A stretch of 64,000 nt of DNA from Brevibacillus fortis (GTDB lineage: Bacteria; Bacillota; Bacilli; Brevibacillales; Brevibacillaceae), in assembly GCF_003013395.1 (NCBI RefSeq), contig NZ_PXZM01000012.1:230143-294142 (forward strand), written 5' to 3'. This document shows positions 7,794-16,664 of the stretch, in pieces. The translations under genes and the position numbers were made by a program. Positions within the stretch are counted from its first letter, which is position 1, and every line of letters begins with the position of its first letter. Below the pieces are notes generated by a model. The model made no database searches and was not told the origin of the DNA. It worked only from the letters and a program-made list of their open reading frames with translations.

Positions 7794-10454
7794 TTATAAT
7801 CCTTTAAATATCTCTATAAATTTATCAAAATGATAAGCACCTTCAAGTTTTAGATCTTTATGTTCAAACACCATATAGTAACGATATAGGTTACCTGCTT
7901 GATGTTGCCATGATCGTCCTAGTTTAACTTTTCTCTTACTCTCGGCATTTTCTAAATGGTCCCCTTTAGTTTCAACTAATATTAGTTTTCCACTTTTAGT
8001 CATTAAAATAAAATCTGGATAGTGATTTAGGTAACCGTTGATATTAAAGCCTCTTCTATCAATATTACGGTGCCACCATTTTACATTATCTAGAGCAACT
8101 AATTCATTTATTACCTTGTATTCAAAATTATTCACATTTTCTTCTTCTTTATATAAAGATTTGGGTATTGTAGAAATAGTCTTTATCGGAGAAATTTCTT
8201 CCTTAAATATGTAATTATCTTCACAAACTATACTACCTTGTTCAATAAGTTGATCAAAATTTTGTTCCAGATAGTCTTCTTCGAATTTTTTTATCTTCTT
8301 TTTAATCTTATCAGCATATGAGTGGACAAAGTTTTCTAAGTTATCGATTTGATCCTTCGTCATATTTTCAATCACTCTATTGATATATGCTCTTAATTCC
8401 TTATCATCAACAGTATCTAATTTGTTTATCTGTTTATAGATTATATCTTCGCAGTTTCTCACTTTACTTTCCAGAGGTAATTTTGAAAAATACTCCTTAA
8501 AGTAAAAGGTGTCAGCTTTTGATAACTTAGAATATTTAGGTGTAGTTTCTCCTGAACCTTCAATATCTACTTTAACCAAATAATTTTCCAATGTATCAAA
8601 ATCAATAGCGGTATCTTTATCTTTTAGCGAAAATCCATCAGCAAGTCTTTCTTTTGTAAGAAGTGATAATCCATCTTCTATAAACAGACTTGGCTCTGAT
8701 TGGATAAAGAATTGAGGAAGACTAATATTCTTTATATCTTTTTTATACTTTTCTTCGATAGTAAAATATTTCATTTTATTCCTAATTTCCGGTGGTTGAA
8801 TAAAATTATCATTTGTCTCAGATTCATCTATCCTTTTAGAATATTCTTTGCTTTCTACCATTGCAGAAGCAAACATACTGCTAATCTCATCTTCTAATGA
8901 ATCTCTATCGTTTGTCTTTCTATCCTCTAGCATTTTCCTAACTTCATTAAAATCAATATCAAAAAAATCACCAGGATCCTTTTCTTGTTTTTCTTGAACT
9001 TGGGACAACTTACTTTCTTTAACAACTTTGCTATTAAAAATATCTGTTTGGATAGACTTTTCTTCTTGATTAATATCTTTATACTCACTTTCAGGAGCCC
9101 TATAATCATTTTTACTAAATCCAGCTCTGTTTAATCCAGTAACTATATTATCCAAGGTATCTCTGAAATTATTTGAGGAAGATAGTACATAAGACATATT
9201 CAGAAAAGGATTCTCAGTCTTTTTTGCATATGGTTGTCTTAAAATTCTTCCTAAAATCTGTTCAACATCAACTTGGGAGCTTTTATTAGCTAAAGTAGCC
9301 AATACATAGGCAAAAGGACAATCCCAGCCCTCTTTTAGTGCATTTACAGTAATAATATATCTTATTGAGCAGTCTGGACTTAATAGATCAACACCTTTTA
9401 ATTCGTTGATCTCTGAGGTCTTTATTGCAACATACTCTGATGGAATTCCAATGTTAATAAGTTCTTCTTTTAACTTTTCAAAAGTCTCATTATTTTCATT
9501 TCCTTTAGGTTGAGCTTGAAATAATACAATTGGTCGTATATATTTTCCTGTCTTGGGTTGTTGCTCTAATGCCTGTACTTCTAATTTATTTCTAAGATCA
9601 ATTGCATCCAATATTACATCTCTATGGTTATTTCTGTTGTAAACAATTACTGGTAATTTAACCATGTTCTCTTTTTTAAGTTCGATGGCATCCACATATG
9701 AAATAATATTACTATCTTTTTTAGGAGTTGCTGTCAAGTCTAGAACAAATGAAGGGTTTAAATTAACAAGCATCTCTATACTTAGGTCTGTAGTCGCATT
9801 GTGACTTTCATCAACTATGATGACTGGAGATAATTGATTAATTACTTGGATAAGAGCTGTATCATCAATTCCCTTAACTAAAGTTTCAGGTGAACTATAA
9901 AATTTAGTAAATTGATTTAGATTCCCATTCTCTTGATAAATTTTCCTGTCTTCTTTTTTACGACTTCTTAATGTATCATAACTCAAGATAAAGATGCTAA
10001 GCTGTTCACTAACAGCAGTAGGATTAAAATTTTGTCCATTTAATAGCTGCTCTTTAGTATAAACCTCTACCCTACCATTAAAGTCAACATCTAACTTTTG
10101 TCTATATGGGTGTTCCGGATCACTGAGATTTTTGATTGTTTGTTCCAATATTGAATTAGAGGGTACTAGCCATACTACAGCCTTTGTTTTTGTAAAAGCC
10201 ATAGCTTCAAAAATAGGCTTTATTGAGCTACTAGCTATAAAAGTCTTCCCTCCACCTGTAGGTACTTTAAAACAGATATGAGGAGTGTATTTTATATTAT
10301 TTTTATAAGGTTCTACACCGCCATGACCTACAGGAACATCTTGTTCATTCCAAAAAGCGTTATAAGCTAATTGTGTGCTATTCGTTTCATTCATTAACTC
10401 TAAAAAACGGGTTAGCTGTTTTATTACCTTTTTTTGATATGACTTAAGTTCCAT
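7794..10454 (-). CDS. Type III restriction enzyme, Res subunit
   Basis: An 886-residue ATP-dependent helicase-nuclease that, with Mod, would cut unmodified DNA after translocating or sliding between head-to-head sites. Visible motifs are Walker A PTGGGKT (65-71), the DEAD-box variant DESH (215-218), TATP (241-244), the arginine-finger region QILGRILRQP near 400, and a C-terminal PD-(D/E)XK nuclease with PD at 813-814 and ETK at 828-830. All catalytic residues are present, so it looks active. It starts 15 bases after mod and ends at a terminator. Base composition is markedly AT-richer than the chromosome on either side, indicating recent acquisition. Confidence 0.92.
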   Translation of the reverse strand: MELKSYQKKVIKQLTRFLELMNETNSTQLAYNAFWNEQDVPVGHGGVEPYKNNIKYTPHICFKVPTGGGKTFIASSSIKPIFEAMAFTKTKAVVWLVPSNSILEQTIKNLSDPEHPYRQKLDVDFNGRVEVYTKEQLLNGQNFNPTAVSEQLSIFILSYDTLRSRKKEDRKIYQENGNLNQFTKFYSSPETLVKGIDDTALIQVINQLSPVIIVDESHNATTDLSIEMLVNLNPSFVLDLTATPKKDSNIISYVDAIELKKENMVKLPVIVYNRNNHRDVILDAIDLRNKLEVQALEQQPKTGKYIRPIVLFQAQPKGNENNETFEKLKEELINIGIPSEYVAIKTSEINELKGVDLLSPDCSIRYIITVNALKEGWDCPFAYVLATLANKSSQVDVEQILGRILRQPYAKKTENPFLNMSYVLSSSNNFRDTLDNIVTGLNRAGFSKNDYRAPESEYKDINQEEKSIQTDIFNSKVVKESKLSQVQEKQEKDPGDFFDIDFNEVRKMLEDRKTNDRDSLEDEISSMFASAMVESKEYSKRIDESETNDNFIQPPEIRNKMKYFTIEEKYKKDIKNISLPQFFIQSEPSLFIEDGLSLLTKERLADGFSLKDKDTAIDFDTLENYLVKVDIEGSGETTPKYSKLSKADTFYFKEYFSKLPLESKVRNCEDIIYKQINKLDTVDDKELRAYINRVIENMTKDQIDNLENFVHSYADKIKKKIKKFEEDYLEQNFDQLIEQGSIVCEDNYIFKEEISPIKTISTIPKSLYKEEENVNNFEYKVINELVALDNVKWWHRNIDRRGFNINGYLNHYPDFILMTKSGKLILVETKGDHLENAESKRKVKLGRSWQHQAGNLYRYYMVFEHKDLKLEGAYHFDKFIEIFKGL

Positions 10455-10469
10455 TATATCAATCCCCCT

Positions 10470-12065
10470 TTATATCCTTGCAATATCGCGCGGTATCTTT
10501 TTGAATACAATATTAAACTTCTCTAATTCATCTTTACTTAATAAATTGGTATCCGCATAAATGACATAACTTTCTGCTGAAACAGTAATAGTTGAAAGGA
10601 ACTTATAATCTAATGTTGTAGATTCATCCTTTTTATAATAAAAATAATAAGCCCTACCACTTTTTTCACCTAAATAATATTCATTTCCCATGTCTTCACT
10701 TAAATTTAATGTCTCATTAGTTTCAGTGTAAAAAACATACTCTCGTATTTTCTCAACTTCTACATTTTCGTTTAAATATTGATTTTCAATTAAAAGAGGC
10801 TCACCTAAACTATAAAAATTAAAGTCTCCACCCGTAGCTTCTACATTGGAGTATCCGTCTATAACACGTTTTACCCTTTCAGCAGTAATCGTATCAGCAT
10901 AGTCTTCCATTTCTACAAGAATAAATTTACGATTACCACCATCTTTTTTATTTAAATTTAATACTGCATGAGCTGTTGTGCCCGTTCCAGAGAAAGAATC
11001 TAGTATAATATCGTTATTATCCTTTGAAGTTGTAATTCTTATTATTCTTTCAATTAATTGCGTTGGTTTTGGAGTTTCAAACTTTGTACCTTTTCCTAGT
11101 ATTGAATAAATTTCTTTTTTTGCAGAATCAGTGTTTCCTACTTCCTCATGAGGCCACCATGTCCATGGTACTACCCCATCTACTTCGGATAAGTACCTAA
11201 TTGTATTAGGTTGAGAATTATTGTTCTTACCAAAATAAATTCTTCCTTCTTTTAATAAGTCTTTAAAGGTACTTTCAACAATACTCCAACATCTTCCCTC
11301 AGGTGGGTAAAAGACTTTCCCTCCCGGAGCAGTAATAGGGTAAAATTGATCTTTTGTTGCATGTCCAGCTTGAGCAGTCATTGGTATAGGTCTCCATCGC
11401 CCTTTTGGATCATTATTAGGATTTTTATAAACTTTTGCCTGTTTTTCATTCATTTCTATTAAATTTCTAGTTTCTTTAAAAACCTTTTTATCTTTTGCAT
11501 AAACAAGAATATATTCATGCACATCTCCAATTGCCTCTCTATTTTCTCGGGAATATCGTTTTTGCCAAGCAATTGTAGAAACGTAGCAGTTCGGACCAAA
11601 AATTTCGTCACAAATTAGCTTCAGATTTGAATATTCATTGTCATCTATTGAAATAAAAATTACTCCATTTTTTGGGTGAAGTAGTTTATTGAGCAACTTT
11701 AATCTAGGATAAATCATACATAGCCATTTGTCGTGCCGAGATAAATCTTCTCCTTCTTTACCAACAACATCTCCTAACCACTTTTTAATCTTAGGATGGT
11801 TCACGTTGTCATTATAAACCCATTTTTCATTACCAGTATTGTATGGTGGATCAATGTAAATACATTTGATCTTCCCCATATAAAGTGGCAGTAATGACTT
11901 TAATGCCTCTAAGTTATCCCCACGTATTATTTTATTTCCACTAGTGCTCTCCCCATCTTTAACGCCATCTTCACTGTAGCTATATTCATTCTCAAGTACT
12001 TTAAAAGTTACTTCCTGATGATGGTTTATGACTTTATCTTTTCCTATCCATTCAAGTATTGGCAT
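10470..12065 (-). CDS. Type III DNA adenine methyltransferase, Mod subunit
   Basis: A 531-residue N6-adenine methyltransferase. Motif IV DPPY (72-75) precedes the SAM-binding FSGTGTT (358-364), the beta-class order of type III Mod proteins. The variable target-recognition region lies between them (about 165-330), so the recognition sequence cannot be predicted. Mod methylates one strand of an asymmetric site and guides Res. I see no simple repeat in the 5' region that would suggest phase variation. The start ATG at 12065 follows GGAGAT. It is AT-rich like res and transcribed with it. Confidence 0.92.
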   Translation of the reverse strand: MPILEWIGKDKVINHHQEVTFKVLENEYSYSEDGVKDGESTSGNKIIRGDNLEALKSLLPLYMGKIKCIYIDPPYNTGNEKWVYNDNVNHPKIKKWLGDVVGKEGEDLSRHDKWLCMIYPRLKLLNKLLHPKNGVIFISIDDNEYSNLKLICDEIFGPNCYVSTIAWQKRYSRENREAIGDVHEYILVYAKDKKVFKETRNLIEMNEKQAKVYKNPNNDPKGRWRPIPMTAQAGHATKDQFYPITAPGGKVFYPPEGRCWSIVESTFKDLLKEGRIYFGKNNNSQPNTIRYLSEVDGVVPWTWWPHEEVGNTDSAKKEIYSILGKGTKFETPKPTQLIERIIRITTSKDNNDIILDSFSGTGTTAHAVLNLNKKDGGNRKFILVEMEDYADTITAERVKRVIDGYSNVEATGGDFNFYSLGEPLLIENQYLNENVEVEKIREYVFYTETNETLNLSEDMGNEYYLGEKSGRAYYFYYKKDESTTLDYKFLSTITVSAESYVIYADTNLLSKDELEKFNIVFKKIPRDIARI

Positions 12066-12068
12066 ATT

Positions 12069-12782
12069 AAAAATCTCCTAATCTCTTCTTTATATTCAAC
12101 ATGTTTTTTATTATATAGCTAAATTTTTCTTCAAAAATTTTTTTGCACTAATCGATACAGTGCTACAGTATCAGAACTTGTCCTATTAACACATTATTTA
12201 TTTTATCACAATCAATTACCAAATAAATGGACTTCAGAAATGAAAAATGGATTAATCAAAATGAGGTGAAACTATTATATTGATGGTTGTAAAAATATAA
12301 AAAATTAAAAGAGAAACATCGCCTCTACGGTGAAATAAAGGGGAGGAATATATCCCCTTCTAAAATTGAATTTTACATGGAACTAGTAGATATGTTTTTA
12401 ACAATCCAGAGTTTCGTTTTAGGTGTACTGTAGTTGATAGTCACAGCATAGATCTGAAACATACCATGATTCAGATTCTGCATTAGGCTTCTATAAATTT
12501 TTCTCCAATTACTTAAACACTGGATTAGTGACTGGGAAGAATACTGGATTTTTCTAGACCATAAGAAAAACAAACTACCTGATAGATTACACACTCTAGA
12601 GCAAGTTTTGAATCATTCAACTTCTGGATTTGTTAGAGAAGTATAAGCTATAGAGTCTAAAAGAATCGGTGCTAAAGACAAGCTCTCTTTGAACTTGTCT
12701 TCTCAATACAGCTTAACTAGAATATTTATGCCTAAATTTCCTTAGTTTATCCATATGTACTGTAAATTTAATTTTTCTGTTT
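12069..12782. other. AT-rich non-coding stretch between mod and rlmH
   Basis: About 710 bases. It presumably holds the mod promoter. A small hairpin (AAGGGGA/TCCCCTT) lies at 12338-12359. A minus-strand ORF at 12373-12594 has no ribosome-binding site or family likeness, and plus-strand reading is interrupted by many stops. It may be decayed coding DNA inside the island, adjacent to the rlmH-proximal att site. Confidence 0.5.
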
Positions 12783-12805
12783 ACCATCACTTATGATAAG
12801 GCTCC
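12783..12805 (-). repeat. Candidate SCC-like att site A (rlmH 3' end)
   Basis: The minus strand reads GGAGCCTTATCATAAGTGAT then GGT. It encodes the universally conserved RlmH tail (E-P-Y-H-K-stop). This is the chromosomal side of the proposed integration site. Degenerate direct copies occur at 5437-5470 and 780-813. Confidence 0.55.
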
Positions 12806-13266
12806 CCCCGACTAATCCGAAACGCCCGATAAACCTGCTCAAGTAGCACCAACCGCACCAACTGATGCGGAAACGTCATCTTCGAAAACGACAGCAACGC
12901 ATCCGCCCGCTTCAACACCTGATCCGCCAACCCCAACGACCCGCCAATCACAAACGCCACCTGACTGCGCCCATGCAAAGCCAGCTTGTCCATCTCCGCA
13001 GACAGCTTCTCCGATGACCACATTTGCCCATCAATCGCCAGCGCAATCACATACTGATCCTGCTTGATCTGCGCCAGGATACGCTCGCCTTCCTTACGCT
13101 TCACCTGCTCCATCTCCGCCGCACTCATCTCTTCCGGAGCCTTTTCATCATTGACCTCGATCACTTGCAGCTTGCAGTAAGCAGACAGACGCTTAATGTA
13201 TTCATCAATACCCTCACGCAAATATTTCTCCTTCAGCTTCCCTACCGTAATAATCGATATCTGCAT
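12787..13266 (-). CDS. rlmH: 23S rRNA pseudouridine-1915 N3-methyltransferase RlmH
   Basis: A SPOUT-class enzyme of 159 residues, the usual length, which methylates pseudouridine 1915 in helix 69 of 23S rRNA on the assembled 70S ribosome. The SAM knot motif FVIGGSLG is at 105-112, and the conserved tail RGEPYHK ends the protein. The gene follows the CxxH/CxxC gene after 4 bases, as in Bacillus. Its 3' end is the integration target of SCC elements in staphylococci, and here it also borders an accessory island. The reading frame is kept intact at that boundary. Confidence 0.95.
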   Translation of the reverse strand: MQISIITVGKLKEKYLREGIDEYIKRLSAYCKLQVIEVNDEKAPEEMSAAEMEQVKRKEGERILAQIKQDQYVIALAIDGQMWSSEKLSAEMDKLALHGRSQVAFVIGGSLGLADQVLKRADALLSFSKMTFPHQLVRLVLLEQVYRAFRISRGEPYHK

Positions 13267-13270
13267 GATC

Positions 13271-13513
13271 CTACATTCCCTTCTCTTTCAAAAGCGCAAT
13301 CTGCCCAGGCTCCCCACATTCCCGGCAACGCTTGTCTACTCCAACACCATCAATCGCCTGCGCTGCATACGTATCCGGCGCCGTCTCAAAATCATTTACG
13401 TAATCATCCAGCTCCTGCTCCAAATGCTCCATGCAAGCAAACCGCACCGGATATTCCACCAACAGCTCAACTTCCTTACCTTCTATTTGTATGCTTTTCA
13501 TCTTCATGTCCAT
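13271..13513 (-). CDS. CxxH/CxxC small zinc-motif protein
   Basis: An 80-residue protein with FACMEH (CxxH) and CRECG (CxxC), likely one metal site. The family (BA_5709-type) is regularly found between the HtrA-like protease and rlmH in Bacilli; its function is unknown. There is no signal peptide. It is in an operon with rlmH. ATG at 13513 is followed by a second possible start at [10 protein letters not shown] (13507). Confidence 0.85.
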   Translation of the reverse strand: MDMKMKSIQIEGKEVELLVEYPVRFACMEHLEQELDDYVNDFETAPDTYAAQAIDGVGVDKRCRECGEPGQIALLKEKGM

Positions 13514-13675
13514 ATCGAATGCCTCTTTTCCGTACGTATGATGTCGCTTCCTATTCTACCCCAGAACCGCAACAAAACAAATGAATCCACCAAAAAGACA
13601 ACGATGAGTTTGCAAACATAAGCCTCTGCATTTTAAAGGTTTGTTTTTTAACCTTCGACGAACAGTTAAAGCTGT

Positions 13676-13884
13676 AGAGAGAAAAAAGAAGAAAACAGCG
13701 AAAGTCTTTGGGATACCAACCGAAGCGCAATGGAAAAAGGGAAACCTGCCTTTAGCGTCCACCTCTGAGACACTACGGAGCTGCGCGACTTTGGACGCGG
13801 GTTTCTTTTTTTTCATGGAGCTGGGCAGAACCGCCTCACGGCAGGTATCCCAAGAACTTGAGCGTTTTCTTCTTTTTTCTCTCT
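13676..13884. ncRNA. Rod-shaped 209-nt inverted repeat, candidate structured RNA or small element
   Basis: The ends form a perfect 21-bp purine/pyrimidine stem (13676-13696 with 13864-13884). Inside, TTGGGATACC at 13708-13717 pairs with GGTATCCCAA (13844-13853). Further in, GAAACC and GCGTCCA pair with GGTTTC and TGGACGC around 13741-13806. The whole folds as one interrupted rod resembling 6S RNA in outline, though no sequence match is known to me. It lies between the htrA terminator and the CxxH/CxxC gene. The strand and any promoter are uncertain. ORFs across it are low-complexity and unconvincing. Confidence 0.4.
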
Positions 13885-13907
13885 TCCACGAAAGCTCGAC
13901 CGACCAA

Positions 13908-13942
13908 CAAAAAAAGAGAGCGCCGTATCAGCTCGGCGCTCT
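13908..13942 (-). terminator. Terminator downstream of htrA
   Basis: A 9-bp stem AGAGCGCCG/CGGCGCTCT with an 8-base loop and a T run on the minus strand. Confidence 0.75.
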
Positions 13943-14087
13943 TAAGAATTATCTATTTTAAAATAGATAGAGGGGGGGAACTTCAGATACTGCATTTATG
14001 CAAACGGGATAAAATGCATCCCGGAGTTGCCCGTCAAGGTTTGTTTCCTGCACATGCCTGCCCGCCAAACCGCTTGGTCAGTGCTTC

Positions 14088-15320
14088 TTACTGCTGTGGC
14101 GGTGCCGTCAGCTTCACTTTGGCAGTCTTCTGAATACCGTCACGATAGTACGTAACGTCCATCGTATCGCCCGGCTTTTTGCTCATCGTCAAGTACTTAC
14201 GCAGCTGAGCACTGTTGGAAATGTTCTTGTCATCTAGCTTGACGATGACATCGAACTGTCTCAAGCCTGCTTCACCCGCAGGAGAGAATTTGCCTACCTC
14301 TGTTTGCACGACGACGCCAGCATTCACATTGTCTGGCAGATTCAAAGTTTCTTTCCATTCGTAGCGCGGCACATTGGCCAAGTCGAGTGGCTGCACACCG
14401 AGGTAAGAACGTTCCAGCGTGCCTTTTTCCATCAGCTGGTCCACGATCATTTTGACATCATTGATCGGGAGGGCAAATCCTAGCCCTTCGACACCTGCTT
14501 TGGAAATTTTCAAGGTGTTAATCCCGATAACCTGACCTTCTATGTTAACAAGAGCGCCACCACTGTTGCCAGGGTTGATCGCTGCGTCTGTTTGAATGAC
14601 GTCCAGTTCCCAGTCATCCTGACCATCTTCGTTAATGTCCATTGGCATAGAGCGTTCCTTGGAACTGATAATGCCTTGTGTGACGGTCCGGGAGAACTGC
14701 ATGCCCAGTGGGTTCCCGATGGCAATCGCTGGTTCGCCCACCTGCAAGGTAGAAGAGTCACCAAATTCAGCAACGTCCGTAACCTTGGAACCGTCGATTT
14801 CCAGTACGGCCAGATCCGTGTATCCATCGGCGCCGACCACTTTCGCCGATACTTTTTCACCTGTTGGCAAGGCGACCTCCAGCTTTTGCGCCTTGTCGAT
14901 TACGTGATAGTTGGTCACGATGTAGGCTTTTCCGCCCTTTTTCTCAAAGATGACACCAGAGCCTTGGCCTTGCTCTACATCCATCGAATTCTGCATCCAG
15001 CTGTTTCTGCGCTGACCGATGTTGATTACACCAACGATCGCATTCTCGACTTTTTTCACCGCATCTACTGTACCAGAGCCCACACTTACAGATACTGGCT
15101 TGACAAATGGGTTAGAAGAAGAGGCATTACTACTTAGCGCATTTTCTGTTCCAGGCTTAACCATATTAATATATCCGGCATTGGAGAGAGTCGGCAGCGT
15201 GAGCAGGACGACCATCCCCCCAATTACCGCGGATGTTACTGACGTCACGACCATACGTCCAATGCCAGAACCGCGTTGTTTTTTTCGCTCCACATGAGTT
15301 AAATCATCATAAAAACCCAT
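14088..15320 (-). CDS. htrC: Membrane-anchored HtrA/DegP-family serine protease
   Basis: A 410-residue quality-control protease facing the outside of the membrane. A cytoplasmic head of about 22 residues is followed by one transmembrane helix (24-45). A trypsin-like domain has the triad His139 (TNYHV), Asp169 (YTDLAV) and Ser253 (GNSGGAL), and a C-terminal PDZ domain spans about 300-405. An AAAGGGGAG site precedes ATG 15320. Its position next to walJ matches B. subtilis yyxA/htrC, but it is transcribed separately here, with its own terminator and a 78-aa divergent ORF between. It probably degrades misfolded exported proteins. Confidence 0.92.
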   Translation of the reverse strand: MGFYDDLTHVERKKQRGSGIGRMVVTSVTSAVIGGMVVLLTLPTLSNAGYINMVKPGTENALSSNASSSNPFVKPVSVSVGSGTVDAVKKVENAIVGVINIGQRRNSWMQNSMDVEQGQGSGVIFEKKGGKAYIVTNYHVIDKAQKLEVALPTGEKVSAKVVGADGYTDLAVLEIDGSKVTDVAEFGDSSTLQVGEPAIAIGNPLGMQFSRTVTQGIISSKERSMPMDINEDGQDDWELDVIQTDAAINPGNSGGALVNIEGQVIGINTLKISKAGVEGLGFALPINDVKMIVDQLMEKGTLERSYLGVQPLDLANVPRYEWKETLNLPDNVNAGVVVQTEVGKFSPAGEAGLRQFDVIVKLDDKNISNSAQLRKYLTMSKKPGDTMDVTYYRDGIQKTAKVKLTAPPQQ

Positions 15321-15511
15321 GATTCTTACTCCCCTTTCTACTTTCTACCATTACTAGCTTTGCAGATTTTTGATGCTCGTATACACAATGACATGCGTCG
15401 TAATTGGTTTGCATGATTGATTTCGTTGATGTCTGTTTCCTTTTGACACCCTTAGTATACGACCTGCTTTCGGCAAAATGGCGTGAGAATTATGGAAAGG
15501 TTGTGGAATAG

Positions 15512-15542
15512 AAAAAAGCTCTCGGAATATTTCTCCGAGAGC
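15512..15542 (-). terminator. Terminator of the wal operon
   Basis: GCTCTCGGA/TCCGAGAGC with a 7-base loop and a T6 run on the minus strand, about 290 bases beyond walJ. The walRKHIJ message would thus run through the antisense of the 78-aa ORF. Confidence 0.65.
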
Positions 15543-15601
15543 ACGGATATGATAGATTAAAAGCTTTTCCCTGCCAGACCAAATAGAAAGGATTGATAGA
15601 C

Positions 15602-15838
15602 TTGAAAGAAGTCCACCTTATCGCCAAGCTGGCCGACCTTCAGGAAGTAGACTATCATAATACGCTTGTCCTACAGGCTCTTATCGAGCTGCTAGTAGCC
15701 AAAGGACTCCTGACACATGACGAGCTGACTGCCAAAATGAATGCGCTCGATACACAATTAACGTTCCAAATCGATACGTATGCGAAGCTCACAGAGCGCA
15801 TTGCCAGTCGCCAGGCTGGAATCAAACCAATCCTATAG
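15602..15838 (+). CDS. Hypothetical 78-aa protein
   Basis: A small soluble, Leu- and Ala-rich helical protein (MKEVHLIAKLADLQEVDYHN). TTG at 15602 is chosen because AAAGGA lies 9 bases upstream; an earlier TTG at 15593 sits on top of that site. The C-terminus overlaps the walJ stop by 6 bases, tail to tail. No family is recognised. Codon use looks normal and the clear ribosome-binding site supports expression. Confidence 0.6.
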   Translation: MKEVHLIAKLADLQEVDYHNTLVLQALIELLVAKGLLTHDELTAKMNALDTQLTFQIDTYAKLTERIASRQAGIKPIL

Positions 15839-16621
15839 CTCTTCCAGCTTGGTAGGTCGATCCGGGTACGTGTCACGCAAATGCACATCGTTACCAACAG
15901 ACAGGCCCCGCTCCTCCAAGATATTTTTGACCGTCAGTCTGGCCAAATCAATCATGTTGTTTTCCTTACTCAAGTGAGCGAGGTATACGCGTTCTGCCCC
16001 ACCTGTCAAACAATCGAGCAAGGCATCGCCCGCCGCTTCATTGGACAAGTGCCCGACATCACTCAAGATACGTCGCTTGATACTCCAAGGATACTGGGAC
16101 ATACGCAACAGCTCAACATCATGATTGGACTCGAACACATACGCATCTGCTCCACGAATCGTCTCCTTGATCCGATCACTAACATACCCCAGGTCAGTCG
16201 CAACACTGAGCTTTTTCTTGCCTTGATAAAAACAGAATCCCATCGGCTCGGCGGCATCGTGCGAGATTCCGAAAGACTCGATGCCCAAATCCTCCAACTC
16301 TTTCTTCTCCCCTACAGAAAAGAAGCGCCGCTGGTCTTCCTTGATCGTCCCGATTTGCCCATCCAGCTCCGACCATGTCTTTTCATTGGCGTAAATCGGT
16401 AATCCATAGCGCCGCGCCATGACGCCGACCCCTTTAATATGGTCGACGTGCTCATGGGTGACGAGAATGGCGCCGAGCTCCGCTGGATTGACGCCAATGG
16501 TCTCCAGTGCCGCTTCTGCTTGCTTTCCTGTAATGCCTACATCGATCAATACGGAAATACGGTCTGTCGCCACGTAAATGGCGTTTCCCGTACTCCCGCT
16601 TGCCAACACACTAAATCTCAC
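15833..16621 (-). CDS. walJ: MBL-fold hydrolase WalJ (YycJ)
   Basis: A 262-residue metallo-beta-lactamase-fold protein, last gene of the wal operon. The metal-binding motif THEHVDH (His56, His58, Asp60, His61) is intact, as is the later SNHDVELL region. The family is thought to act as an exonuclease-type DNA-processing enzyme linking cell-wall and replication control; the precise substrate is not settled. It starts 44 bases after walI. Confidence 0.93.
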   Translation of the reverse strand: MRFSVLASGSTGNAIYVATDRISVLIDVGITGKQAEAALETIGVNPAELGAILVTHEHVDHIKGVGVMARRYGLPIYANEKTWSELDGQIGTIKEDQRRFFSVGEKKELEDLGIESFGISHDAAEPMGFCFYQGKKKLSVATDLGYVSDRIKETIRGADAYVFESNHDVELLRMSQYPWSIKRRILSDVGHLSNEAAGDALLDCLTGGAERVYLAHLSKENNMIDLARLTVKNILEERGLSVGNDVHLRDTYPDRPTKLEEL

Positions 16622-16664
16622 CGAACATCCCTCTTCCCGTATCTTTCCCAGGCTGTCTATCTAT

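Larger units (their letters stand above)
780..12805. mobile_element. Candidate composite SCC-like island at the 3' end of rlmH
   Basis: The island is bounded by the rlmH 3' end (site A, 12783-12805) and a degenerate copy of it (site C, 780-813), with a third copy (site B, 5437-5470) between. Content is accessory: an AT-rich type III R-M pair, immunity-like genes and several inactivated genes, whereas both flanks are core or intact. In staphylococci, Ccr serine recombinases insert SCC elements at exactly this point of rlmH, leaving direct repeats and tandem composites. No ccr, integrase or transposase gene is visible here, so the elements may be remnants, mobilised in trans, or driven by genes left of the window. 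Confidence 0.5.

Noticed and set aside
12373..12594. Minus-strand 73-aa ORF in the gap between mod and rlmH
   Set aside because: No ribosome-binding site, unusual composition, no recognisable motif.
13556..13816. Minus-strand 86-aa ORF across the rod-shaped element
   Set aside because: Lys- and Phe-rich low-complexity translation of an inverted repeat; no credible start signal.
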